A DNA stretch of 64,000 nucleotides from a bacterium (GTDB taxonomy: Bacteria > Planctomycetota > Planctomycetia > Pirellulales > Pirellulaceae). A model generated the notes under the pieces. It saw only the letters and a program-made list of their open reading frames with translations. It ran no database searches and was not told the DNA's origin. The stretch covers positions 1 to 64,000 of the forward strand of contig JAUIGN010000021.1 of NCBI GenBank assembly GCA_030430075.1, written 5' to 3'. The translations under genes and the position numbers were made by a program. Each line of letters starts with the position of its first letter. Position 1 is the stretch's first letter. This document shows, piece after piece, positions 33,312-41,987 of this stretch.

Positions 33312-36300
33312 TCAATCCTTCTCCCGGGGTTCTGGCTGCTTCTCCCCCGCAACCTCCGCCAGTTCGTCCGTGTAGCCCAACTCCAGCTTCATCTCCTGCA
33401 TGGCGCAGAAGGCGATCGGCACGACAAACAGGGTCAGCAGGGCAACGCTCATGCCGCCGAAGATCGGCCATGCCATCGCCTTGGCGACGTCGGCTCCCCG
33501 GCCGGTCGAAACGAGCACGGGGACCAGCGCCATCAACGTGGTGCAAGTGGTCATCAGGCAGGGCCGAATCCGCCGGCGCCCGGCCGCCACGGTGGCATCA
33601 CGGATCGCCTGGATCGACGTGAGCTGCCGGTTGGAAAACACCTGGCTGAGATACGTCGCCATGACCACGCCGTCGTCAATCGCGATACCGAAGAGGGCAA
33701 TGAAGCCGACCCACACCGCGGTATTCATCTGCACGTCGTTGATTGCCAGCATGATCATCCCCCCGGCAAAGGCGACTGGAATCCCGGAGAAGACAGCCAG
33801 CGCCAACGGCAGGCGGCGGAACTGCAAATAGATGATCAACAGGTTGGTTGCGATCACCAGTGGCACCACCCACCGCAACCGCTGGTTCGCCTCGACCTGG
33901 TTCTCAAACGATCCGACCGCGGCCAACGCGTAGCCGGGCGGCAGGTCCAACCGTCCCTGACTCTGGGCGTCACGCAGTCCCGCCTCGACGGCCCGCACCG
34001 TCTCCAGGTCGCCCTCCGTGCCGCGTGGCGTGAACGACACATGGGCCACCAACCTGGCGTCTTCACTGTTAATGACGCCGGGCCCCCACGTCGTCTTCAT
34101 TTCCGCCAGCATCTTCAACGGGACCACCTCGCCGGACGGTGTCACGACGGGCAGCCGAGCGAGCTCATCAATCCGTTCCCGCAGGTTTCGTTGATACCGG
34201 ACGCGAATCGGATAGCGCTCCCGGCCCTCCACGGTCCGCGTCAGGTTCATGCCCCCCAGGGCCGTTTCGATGATCTGGTTGACCATGGCGGTCGACATCT
34301 GGAATCGAGCCGCAGACTGCCGGTCGACGTCAAACTCCAGGTAAGGCTTTCCCAGCACGATGTCCGGATTGACGGTTGCCGGGTTGACCTGCGGCATCGA
34401 CTTCAGCTGATCGGCAACAGCCAGGGCCGCTTCCGCCAACCCGTCCAGCCGGTCGCCGTACACGCGGATCGCCATCGAGGCTTTGATGCCGCTCTGCAAC
34501 ATCACGACGCGACCTTCAATCGGCTGAAGGGGCGAAGCGGGCGTGACCCCGGGCAGGGTGGCCACCGCGTTGATGCGGTCCCAAATATCGTCCGCCGTCA
34601 CCCCCTCGCGCCATTCGCTGCGCGGCCGCAACATCACATAGGTTTCAATCATGGCCGCCGGCGCCGGATCGAGCGCCGAATCGACTCGGCCAATCTTGCC
34701 CAGCACGTTTTCGACCTCGGGAATCTGGTGGATCAAGGCGTCCTGTGTCTGCAGCACCTCCATCGCCTGGGAAAAACTGGCGGCCGGATAGAGGGTCGGC
34801 ATGTAGAACCAACTTCCCTCGTCCAACGCGATCCAGTCGTCGGTCTCCAGCCCGGGCCAGGTTTGTCGCAGGGCGGCGTAGCCGGGGACCTGCTTCAAAT
34901 CCGCGCCCAGCATCCCGGCTGCCCGCTCGACCGGCCGGAGAACGACGGGCAGGCCGCTCCAGGCGCCGACACCGAGCAACACGACCAACCCAGGCAGGAG
35001 GAAGAACATCGCCTTGTGCCGCAGGAAGCACCGCAATGTCGGCTCGTAGCATCCCAAGATGAAGCGACTGAGCGGATTGTCGGCGATCGGCCTCAATCGC
35101 TCGCCCAGCAGCCACCAGCCTGCCAGCCCCGCGACAACCGCCGTGACGATTGCCAGCGGCGGCAGGCCAATCCCCAGATAGCCGGCCGCCGCCGGGCCCC
35201 AGAGAAAGAGGCAGGCCAGGAGCATTAACAGGCTGAGCCCGATCGCACCGGCGAGCTGGGCCGGCAATTTCATTCGGCTGGAGCCGAGCAGCAGGCGGCT
35301 CAAGAGAGGCACCAGGGTGATCGCGACAATCAACGCCGCGATCAGCGAGAACGTCTTGGTCCATGCCAGGGGTGCGAACAGTTTGTAGTCGCGACCGGTC
35401 AACATGAAGACGGGCAGGAAGCTGATGACGGTCGTCGTGACCGCCGTGACCACGGCCGGTGCCACCTCGGCGGCGGCTTCGTTGATCACCTGAAGTCGCC
35501 CCCCGTCCCCGCCGGGGCGGCCCCGCTGCTCCCAACGGGCAACGTGGTCATAGATGGCCTCTGAGACAACAATCCCCATATCGACCATCGTTCCGATAGC
35601 GATCGCGATGCCGGCCAGCGACATAATGTTGGCGTCGACCGCGAAATGGCGCATGCCGATGAATGCCATCAGGACGGCAATCGGCAAGGTAACCGCCACA
35701 ATCAGGCTGGCCCGCAGGTGCAAAAGAAACAACAGGATGACCACGGCGGTGATCAGCACCTCTTGAACGAGTGCCGAGGTGAGCGTGGCGGTCGTCTCGT
35801 CGATCAGGCGGGTGCGGTCGTAGATCGGCTTGATCCGCACGCCGTGGAGCCCCGGCTCCAACTGACGTATTTTCTTGCGAAGCCGCTCGATCACCGCACG
35901 CGGGTTCTCGCCAAACCGCATCACGACCACGCCGCCAACCGCTTCGCCGCCGTTCAGGTCGATGGCCCCGCGGCGAAAGTCGGGGCCCAGCTGCACGACG
36001 CCGAGGTCCCGGATCCGGACGGGAATGCCGTCGCGGGTCATGACCACGGTCTCTTCGATATCGACGACGGCTTGGGCAGGATCCTCGCCCGCACCGATGA
36101 AGCCGCGGCCGCGGATGATGAATTCCATGCCCCCGGCCTCGACGGTCTTCGCCCCGACGTCGATGTTGGAATCTTTGACGGCCCGGATGAGGCGGTCCAA
36201 GGTGAGGTCGTGAAAACGCAGCTTGTCGGGGTCGACTTCGATCTGATACTGGCGGACGTAGCCGCCGACGCTGGCGACTTCGCTGACGCCGGGCACGGCC

Positions 36301-36800
36301 TGCAGCTCGTACTTGACAACGAAGTCCTGCAAACTTCGCAGTTCGGCCAGGTCCATCCCCGGCGGACCTTCCAACACGTAGTAGAAGATCTGGCCCAACC
36401 CCGTTGCATCGGGGCCGAGCGTCGGGACGACGCCGTCCGGCAACCCGACCGCGGCCGTCCCCAACTGTTCGGCCACGCGCGAACGGGCCCAATAAAAATC
36501 CGTATCATCCGAGAACGTTACCTGGACAAAACTGGTCCCAAACAAACTCTTGCCGCGGACGCTCTCCGCATCCGGGACCGCCAACATGGCGACCGAGAGG
36601 GGATAGGTGATCTGGTCTTCGATGTCCTTCGGCGAGCGGCCGGGCCAGGGTGTGAAAACAATCACCTGGTTGTCGCCAATGTTGGGAATCGCATCGATGG
36701 GCACATGCTGAACGCAGTACCAGCCATAGCCGACCACCACCGCCGTCAGCAGAAGCACGACGATCCGCTCGCGGGTACAGAATCGGATCAGGTGAATCAA
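33312..36800 (-). CDS. Heavy-metal RND efflux pump (CusA/CzcA family)
   Basis: A 1162-residue inner-membrane proton-driven transporter of the heavy-metal RND family, exporting metal ions such as Cu/Ag or Co/Zn/Cd across the envelope with the adjacent membrane fusion and outer-membrane proteins. The N-terminus IDAIPNIGDNQVIVFTPWPGRSPKDIEDQITYPL and the TM4 charged motif AIGTMVDMGIVVSEAIYDH identify the family. About 100 extra residues with two hydrophobic segments lie in the central region (AGAIGLSLLMLLACLFLWG and LAIVTAVVAGLAGWWLLG), explaining the length above the usual 1040. The start is TTG 36800, overlapping the upstream stop as TTGA, with AGGAGG six bases before it, so translation is coupled. 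Metal preference is not certain. Confidence 0.93.
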   Translation of the reverse strand: MIHLIRFCTRERIVVLLLTAVVVGYGWYCVQHVPIDAIPNIGDNQVIVFTPWPGRSPKDIEDQITYPLSVAMLAVPDAESVRGKSLFGTSFVQVTFSDDTDFYWARSRVAEQLGTAAVGLPDGVVPTLGPDATGLGQIFYYVLEGPPGMDLAELRSLQDFVVKYELQAVPGVSEVASVGGYVRQYQIEVDPDKLRFHDLTLDRLIRAVKDSNIDVGAKTVEAGGMEFIIRGRGFIGAGEDPAQAVVDIEETVVMTRDGIPVRIRDLGVVQLGPDFRRGAIDLNGGEAVGGVVVMRFGENPRAVIERLRKKIRQLEPGLHGVRIKPIYDRTRLIDETTATLTSALVQEVLITAVVILLFLLHLRASLIVAVTLPIAVLMAFIGMRHFAVDANIMSLAGIAIAIGTMVDMGIVVSEAIYDHVARWEQRGRPGGDGGRLQVINEAAAEVAPAVVTAVTTTVISFLPVFMLTGRDYKLFAPLAWTKTFSLIAALIVAITLVPLLSRLLLGSSRMKLPAQLAGAIGLSLLMLLACLFLWGPAAAGYLGIGLPPLAIVTAVVAGLAGWWLLGERLRPIADNPLSRFILGCYEPTLRCFLRHKAMFFLLPGLVVLLGVGAWSGLPVVLRPVERAAGMLGADLKQVPGYAALRQTWPGLETDDWIALDEGSWFYMPTLYPAASFSQAMEVLQTQDALIHQIPEVENVLGKIGRVDSALDPAPAAMIETYVMLRPRSEWREGVTADDIWDRINAVATLPGVTPASPLQPIEGRVVMLQSGIKASMAIRVYGDRLDGLAEAALAVADQLKSMPQVNPATVNPDIVLGKPYLEFDVDRQSAARFQMSTAMVNQIIETALGGMNLTRTVEGRERYPIRVRYQRNLRERIDELARLPVVTPSGEVVPLKMLAEMKTTWGPGVINSEDARLVAHVSFTPRGTEGDLETVRAVEAGLRDAQSQGRLDLPPGYALAAVGSFENQVEANQRLRWVVPLVIATNLLIIYLQFRRLPLALAVFSGIPVAFAGGMIMLAINDVQMNTAVWVGFIALFGIAIDDGVVMATYLSQVFSNRQLTSIQAIRDATVAAGRRRIRPCLMTTCTTLMALVPVLVSTGRGADVAKAMAWPIFGGMSVALLTLFVVPIAFCAMQEMKLELGYTDELAEVAGEKQPEPREKD

Positions 36801-38908
36801 GGCGCCACCTCCTGGGCCGGCTTCACAGCCGCGTCCGAGCGAGATTCATCACCGGCGTCCGGTTCGCCTGCGGCGGGTGGCGGAAATTCTCGCACGACTT
36901 CGCCGCAGTGCAGCATCTGGCTGCCCCAGTACGGATTGACCAGTTTGGGTTCGGCCTGCAGCCAATCACCACCGCCCCCTTTGACCATGGGACAGAACAT
37001 GTGGCGAAAGGGGGTGTCGGCCTGGGCGCCGCGGACTTGCGTTGCCAAGGCGACCACGGCATGGCTGAGCGGGCGAAATGCTTCCAGCCTGCCCCGCTCC
37101 ATGTCAAGCTGCTCGAGGCGCTCGCTGTGGCGGGCGATGGCGGCCAAGCGAGCTTGTGCCTCCGGCGGAACCTGCGGATCCTCTGCCAGTTGAACGGCCA
37201 GTTGATGCAGCGTGCGCACCTCGGTGACCGGGGCCGGCCGGTCCGCCGCCAGAGCAGACTGGATCTTGAAATAGGCGGCAAACAGGCTTTCGATCGCCGT
37301 GCCGCTGGCACCAGGCAGCCCGGTCGGGGCGAGCCGGGAAAACTCGAGCGGTTGCTTCCGCACGCGGCCGGCGGCAACCGCACGGGCCGGATCGATCAGG
37401 CTTGGCTTCCCGGCCAGTTGCATCTGGGAGTCGATCAGAAAGTTCCCGGCGGTGGCCACTCGTTCTCCTTCGCGCAGTCCACCCAGCACAACGACGCGGT
37501 CACGAAGAATGGGGCCGACCGTGATCGGCCGGATCTCGAAGCGCCCCGGTTCGACTTCCACATAAACGACGCTGTTGTCACCCGCCATGAGCACGGCGCC
37601 GCGGGGGACATTTAACGATCGTGGTTGAGCGACCGGGACATCCGAGTACCCATAGGTCGACGTCGGCACCAGGTCCATCCCACAGATCGGGCAGGCCCCC
37701 GGCTGGTCACTGATGATCTGGGGATGCATCGGACTGATCCAACGCCCAGCCAGCCCCTCGTCGTAGACATCGCCTTTGGCGCCGATCGGCAGGTAGATCT
37801 TCGCATTCGCGTAGTCGCCCGGCCGGAGAGTTCCCGCCGGATTGAGAAACTCGACACGGACGCCCACGGTCCTTTTCCGCGGATCGACGCTCGGGTCGAT
37901 GAAGGCCACGCGCCCCGCAAACACCTCGCCGGGCAACGACTGCATCTCCGCCTCGACACGCTGGCCATAGCGAATCCGGGCCGCGTCGTCCGGGTAGAGC
38001 TCCAACATCAGCCAGACGGTCGACAGGTCGGCAATTCGATAGATCGGCTCTCCCGCGTCGACATACTTTCCTTCGACGGCCAACTTCTCAATCACGGTGC
38101 CTCCGATCGGCGTGTAGATTGTCAACCGCGACTTGGCGACTCCCGACGCCTCCAGTTCACCGATCTGCGTTTCCGTCATCCCGAGCTCGACAAGCCGCTG
38201 ACGGAGGTTGCCCACCAGCTTCGCCTGCGAAGCCCGCATGACCTCCAGGGCATCGGGCTGCATTTCACGCAGCGAGTCGCGTGTCGCCAGGTACTCGACC
38301 TGGGCCCGGTGCAGTTCGGGACTGTAGATCACCGCCAGGTGGTCACCCACTGCGACTTCCACGCCCGTGTAGTCGGCAAACAATCGCTCCAGGCGCCCCT
38401 CGATGTAGGCGGCAACGGTCGACATGCGGCTCTCGTCGATGGCGATCGCCCCGATGGTCTGAATGGTGGCGACGACCGGGTCACGGGTCGCGGTTGCCGT
38501 GCCGATGTTCGCCAACCGCCGCTGGGCCGGCTGAATCTTGACGGAGAACTCGTCCAGATCGTCGCCAGCCGAGTTGGCGGCCACCAGCGCCATCCCGCAG
38601 ATCGGGCAGCGGCCGCGAGTTGGCTGGCGAATCTGCGGGTGCATCGGGCAGGTGTAATCCTCTGCGGCGGGCCCCGCTTCAAGTTCCGCCGTCGGCGCGG
38701 CCGCAATCCAACCGGTTCGCTGGGCGATGCCCAGTGCAACGATCAACAGCGTGCCGGTCACCATCGCCACGGCGGCGCGCAGCAGCAACCGCCAGACGAA
38801 CTTCCGCGACGAGAGCCCGCTCGCAGACGGCGTGGTCCGCGCTCCTCTCGCGTCGGGCCCGGTTTCGGAACGACGTTTGTCGGACTCAGGCTTCTTTTCC
38901 TTCGACAT
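36797..38908 (-). CDS. RND membrane fusion protein with metal-binding domains
   Basis: A 703-residue periplasmic adaptor (CusB-like). One membrane anchor lies at about 40-62 (LLLRAAVAMVTGTLLIVALG). Two heavy-metal-binding segments follow the CPMHP...CPICGM pattern: YTCPMHPQI...CPICGMALV at about 90-115 and SPMHPQI...CPICGMDLV at about 390-420, the second lacking the first Cys. Between them are the lipoyl/hairpin and beta-barrel parts (TPIGGTVIEKLAVEGKYVDAG). The C-terminal 130 residues carry a further Cys pair (MFCPMVKGG ... MLHCGEVV). ATG 38908 is spaced nine bases from AGGAG; GTG 38911 is the alternative. A tandem hairpin array lies 66 bp upstream. Confidence 0.92.
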   Translation of the reverse strand: MSKEKKPESDKRRSETGPDARGARTTPSASGLSSRKFVWRLLLRAAVAMVTGTLLIVALGIAQRTGWIAAAPTAELEAGPAAEDYTCPMHPQIRQPTRGRCPICGMALVAANSAGDDLDEFSVKIQPAQRRLANIGTATATRDPVVATIQTIGAIAIDESRMSTVAAYIEGRLERLFADYTGVEVAVGDHLAVIYSPELHRAQVEYLATRDSLREMQPDALEVMRASQAKLVGNLRQRLVELGMTETQIGELEASGVAKSRLTIYTPIGGTVIEKLAVEGKYVDAGEPIYRIADLSTVWLMLELYPDDAARIRYGQRVEAEMQSLPGEVFAGRVAFIDPSVDPRKRTVGVRVEFLNPAGTLRPGDYANAKIYLPIGAKGDVYDEGLAGRWISPMHPQIISDQPGACPICGMDLVPTSTYGYSDVPVAQPRSLNVPRGAVLMAGDNSVVYVEVEPGRFEIRPITVGPILRDRVVVLGGLREGERVATAGNFLIDSQMQLAGKPSLIDPARAVAAGRVRKQPLEFSRLAPTGLPGASGTAIESLFAAYFKIQSALAADRPAPVTEVRTLHQLAVQLAEDPQVPPEAQARLAAIARHSERLEQLDMERGRLEAFRPLSHAVVALATQVRGAQADTPFRHMFCPMVKGGGGDWLQAEPKLVNPYWGSQMLHCGEVVREFPPPAAGEPDAGDESRSDAAVKPAQEVAP

Positions 38909-38974
38909 CACTCATGTCTCCTCGTTTCCACATCGGCTTCAACCGACAGGACGCTGCGGCCGCTTGACGACGGA

Positions 38975-39124
38975 TCGGCGCGGGTCCCCGCCCCCTGCTC
39001 GGCGCGGGTCTCCGACCTCTGCTCGGCGCGGGTCTCCGACCTCTGCTCGGCGCGGGTCCCCGCCCTCTGCTCGGCGCGGGTCTCCGACCCCGCCGAAACG
39101 GCTGACCGAAGGTCTCCAATCCCG
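38975..39124 (-). repeat. Tandem hairpin array, copy 2
   Basis: On the minus strand the leader (ATTGGAGACCTTCGGTC, then GCCGTTTCGGC) is followed by five 24-bp units (boundaries on the plus strand: 38975, 38999, 39023, 39047, 39071). Units contain GGTCGGAGACC, a GGTC-GGA-GACC hairpin, and CGCGCCGAGCAGA. The array runs with transcription between the Cys-rich gene and the membrane fusion gene and ends 66 bp before the latter's ATG. Confidence 0.9.
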
Positions 39125-39334
39125 CTTCCAAGACAGGCTCCAAAAACGACCCGCTCCGCAGCGCATGACGGCAATGTCCGCGCCGCTGGAATCACAGTGA
39201 CTCAACCCGAACCGGGCCACGGAGATCGGCTCAGCATGCTGGCGCCGAGCCTCCCGCAAGGGGCCCCATTGAGCCGGTGATTCGCATGGCGCTGGCAGCA
39301 AATCGGCGCGCAACGCGAGCGCGCGGGAGGCAAT

Positions 39335-39793
39335 TCAAATCCGCCACACACAGAGGCGGGCTTGCGCGCCGGCGGCGCCATGCGGCAGCCGGTCGTGGAG
39401 GTCGCACGGCATCCGCGTTGAGGGGCCGCCCATGGCAATCCCGGCAAGCGGTCCCAGTGGGCTGTTGGCAGCCAGGCCAGGAGCCTTGGCTAGCTGGGGC
39501 GGGGGCGGGGCAACCGGATCCTTGATTTCGTGGTTGCAACCACAATGCGTTCCCGGCGCGCGATCACCCGCCGCGCAGCCGCTCGACGTGCAGCCGCATG
39601 GGGCATCGCCACAACAGGTCTCGGCCGGCAGCAGGGCCGATTCGGGCGTAGAATCCGGCCGGCAGCACGCGACCGCCGAAACGGTTGCCGACAGCGGGCA
39701 GCGGCACGCATGTGCCGACGTCGTCGCGGCCTGCAGCACGAGCCCGGCCAACACGACGCATGACGTCAATTGATGACGATCGTTCAATCTCAT
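39335..39793 (-). CDS. Cys-rich secreted protein within metal-efflux operon
   Basis: A 152-residue predicted exported protein. The signal peptide covers residues 1-29 (VVLAGLVLQAATTSAHA, cleavage after AHA). The mature part has 11 Cys between residues 30 and 86 (positions 30, 32, 43, 44, 60, 61, 66, 68, 73, 84, 86), including CRC, two CC pairs and HCGC, and then a Pro/Ala/Gly-rich tail with two more Cys. ATG 39793 is supported by AGGTGG just upstream. Placement between outer-membrane factor and adaptor genes suggests periplasmic metal binding. No family is recognised. The frame stays open upstream through a repeat array to 40102, which I treat as non-coding. Confidence 0.7.
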   Translation of the reverse strand: MRLNDRHQLTSCVVLAGLVLQAATTSAHACRCPLSATVSAVACCRPDSTPESALLPAETCCGDAPCGCTSSGCAAGDRAPGTHCGCNHEIKDPVAPPPPQLAKAPGLAANSPLGPLAGIAMGGPSTRMPCDLHDRLPHGAAGAQARLCVWRI

Positions 39794-39849
39794 GATCCAC
39801 CTGGGAATGTGCCGTTCGACAACGTGCTGCTCGCCATTGACACAACTGC

Positions 39850-40049
39850 TCGGCAAGGCTCTGCGACCGTTGCCCGGCGCGGGCCGGCGACCATCGCCCG
39901 GCGCGGGCCTCCGACCATCGCCCGGCGCGCCTCTCCGACGATCGCTCGGCGCGGGTCTCCGACCATCGCTCGGCGCGGGCCTCCGACGATCGCTCGGCGC
40001 GGGTCTCCGACCCCGCCGAAACGGCTGACCGAAGGTCTCCAATTCCTCC
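39850..40049 (-). repeat. Tandem hairpin array, copy 3
   Basis: Seven 24-bp units (plus-strand starts 39850, 39874, 39898, 39922, 39946, 39970, 39994) follow the same minus-strand leader as copies 1 and 2 (40018-40049). Units nearest the leader match best and those farthest (39850-39873) are most decayed. It lies between the outer-membrane factor and Cys-rich genes, oriented with transcription, and ends 56 bp before the latter's ATG. Confidence 0.9.
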
Positions 40050-40266
40050 TCTTCGAAATTCTCTCTGCGTGAAAGTCTCCCATGCTGCTGACATTTACTC
40101 ACGTTTCGTGCTTGCCTCAGACGCGATCACCCGAAGCAGACCAGATACAGCCAACCGCCGTCTTGGCGATTGCTCTCCCACACCAGGAGTTCTGATACGT
40201 ATCCACGGACCGCAGCATAATCAACTTCCTCGAGCAACCGCAGAAACACAACAGCGAATCTTTCCC

Positions 40267-40350
40267 CTGCTCCTGCTCCTGCTCCTGTTCCTGTTCCTGT
40301 TCCTGTGCCTGTTCCCGTTCCCGTTCCCGTTCCCGTTCCCGTTCCTGATC
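40267..40350 (-). repeat. Hexanucleotide repeat, 14 units
   Basis: On the plus strand: three CTGCTC, three CTGTTC, one CTGTGC, one CTGTTC, five CCGTTC and a final CTGATC. On the transcribed strand it reads GAACGG/GAACAG/GAGCAG. Blocks of identical variants show recent expansion by local duplication. It lies 147 bp after the outer-membrane factor stop, in the same spacer as hairpin array copy 3. Confidence 0.9.
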
Positions 40351-40496
40351 TCAAACCTGGACACAACGCAAACCTCGACACCGCCCTTCCATCTTACTCT
40401 ACCGACCGGCCCCCAGGCCAATGCAAGCCACCCGCGCGTGATTCATCCGCAGTCGATTCACCCGCATTCGATTCATGCGCACTCGCGGCAACGCAG

Positions 40497-41987
40497 CTAC
40501 TCGGGCAAGGGGGCGACCGTCACCGTCGGCACAACCAGGTCCGTACCAACGGCCCGCTGAATCTTGGCCACGGCGATCGCCAACTCACTGACTGCCTGAT
40601 GGTATCCAAGTTCGATCATCAAGAGGTTGCGAACGTCCTCCAGCAGGCGGCGAAAATCGACCTTCCCATTGGCGTAGGACTGCTGGTCGATGGTCAGCGC
40701 TTCACGAGCTTGCGGCAGCAACGTCTGCCGGTAGAGGGTCGCGGTCTGCCAGGCGGTTGTGGCGGTCCCCCACAGGTCGAGGAGAGCCGCGTCGTACCGT
40801 TGTCGAAGTTCGTCCACATTGGCATGCGACGCCGAGTGTCGCCAGGTCGCTTCATTCTCCAACGCGTCGTTCTTGTGATGCCACAGCGGCAGGCTTACCT
40901 GCGCGCCGACCGACCAGGCATCGCCACCGACATCGACAACCGGCGATGGCGGTCGGTTGTCGTCAATGGCGAACCAACTGGCGTTCAAGGAAACGTCGGG
41001 CCGACGCTGCAGGCGGGCAACTTCGACGCCCCAACTGGTGGCCTGAGTTCGCAATTCGGCAGCAACGATCTCCGGCTGTTGTTCCCAGGCAAGTTGCCGC
41101 AGCATGGGGTGGGACCAGTCCGGCAGGGAAATGTCGAGCCGCGTGGGAATGGCGATTGGGTGTTCGGCGGCCCGACCGACGGCCCGATTCAAGTCGGCTT
41201 GCGTCGCCGCCAATCGCTGCTCATGCATGAGAATCTCTTCTTCCAGACGACTGGCGGCCAACGTTCCCAGCCGCACATCCGCGACGGAGGCCTGGGCCGT
41301 CGCGACGCGCCCGCTGGCTGCTTCGATCAGGGCGTTGAGCAGTTGCTGGTTGGCTCGACTGATCTCAATCCTCTTCTGCAGCAGGTAAAGGCGGTACCAG
41401 AGGCGTCGCACGTCGGCGATCACCTCGAGCTGCCCGGCCCGGTAGGCCTGGTCCCAGGCGAGCGATTCAAAGTAGGCCTGCCGCGACTGGGCATCGAGCC
41501 GGGCGAGCCACGGCACGCGTTGCGTCAGGCTGACGTTGGCTCGCTGCGAGCCGGCCGCTGTCTCGATCGGGTGAACGAAGAGGTTGGCCGCCACCGTCGG
41601 ATCCGGTAGCTTCCCCAGGTGACCGATCCTGGCTTCGGCCGCGGCCAGTTCCTGGCTGAGCCGGCGCAGTTTGGGATTGGCTCCTCGGGCGAGCCGCTCC
41701 AGGTGTGCTAACTGCCGTCCTTCTTCAATCGGTTCCTCGATCACCGCCAGTGGAGCCACGCGCTCTGCGTCGCCGGGCGCTTCTTCCTGGAAAGCGGCCA
41801 ACCTCACCGCGAGACGCTCGGTGCTGTGGTGCGCGGCAAGCCCTGCTTGCATCGGGCCGGGCGGCGAGAGGTCGATTTCAGGCCCGGCCGAACAGCCACC
41901 GGCGCATGACAGCAATAGGCTCACGCAGGCGATCCAGCGGCGGACGACCGTGCCGCCTGCCGAGCCACTCGCGTTTGCCTCGATCAT
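40497..41987 (-). CDS. Outer-membrane factor (TolC/CusC family)
   Basis: A 496-residue outer-membrane efflux channel of the OEP family, first gene of the metal-efflux operon. An N-terminal signal with a possible lipobox ends in CAGGC near residue 32. Two coiled-coil repeats typical of OEP proteins follow: about 105-290 (LRRLSQELAAAEARIGHLGKLPDP ...) and about 320-480 (PEIVAAELRTQATSWGVEVARLQRRPDVSLNASW ...). ATG 41987 is preceded by GAGAGGA. The spacing to the next gene, about 700 bp, is filled by a hexanucleotide repeat and a tandem hairpin array, yet gene order and strand match a tripartite system. Confidence 0.9.
   Translation of the reverse strand: MIEANASGSAGGTVVRRWIACVSLLLSCAGGCSAGPEIDLSPPGPMQAGLAAHHSTERLAVRLAAFQEEAPGDAERVAPLAVIEEPIEEGRQLAHLERLARGANPKLRRLSQELAAAEARIGHLGKLPDPTVAANLFVHPIETAAGSQRANVSLTQRVPWLARLDAQSRQAYFESLAWDQAYRAGQLEVIADVRRLWYRLYLLQKRIEISRANQQLLNALIEAASGRVATAQASVADVRLGTLAASRLEEEILMHEQRLAATQADLNRAVGRAAEHPIAIPTRLDISLPDWSHPMLRQLAWEQQPEIVAAELRTQATSWGVEVARLQRRPDVSLNASWFAIDDNRPPSPVVDVGGDAWSVGAQVSLPLWHHKNDALENEATWRHSASHANVDELRQRYDAALLDLWGTATTAWQTATLYRQTLLPQAREALTIDQQSYANGKVDFRRLLEDVRNLLMIELGYHQAVSELAIAVAKIQRAVGTDLVVPTVTVAPLPE

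Noticed and set aside
38975..39124. CRISPR array
   Set aside because: Repeats are directly contiguous 24-bp units without unique spacers, and no cas genes are nearby.
40127..40381. Minus-strand frame with a Gly-Thr repeat followed by LLEEVDYAAVRGYVSELLVWE
   Set aside because: The non-repeat part looks somewhat protein-like and might be a gene remnant, but no start, family or full domain could be supported.
40069..40560. Plus-strand frame encoding a Leu/Phe/Pro run
   Set aside because: The run is simply the hexanucleotide repeat read in one frame; no ribosome binding site or family, and it overlaps the outer-membrane factor 3' end.
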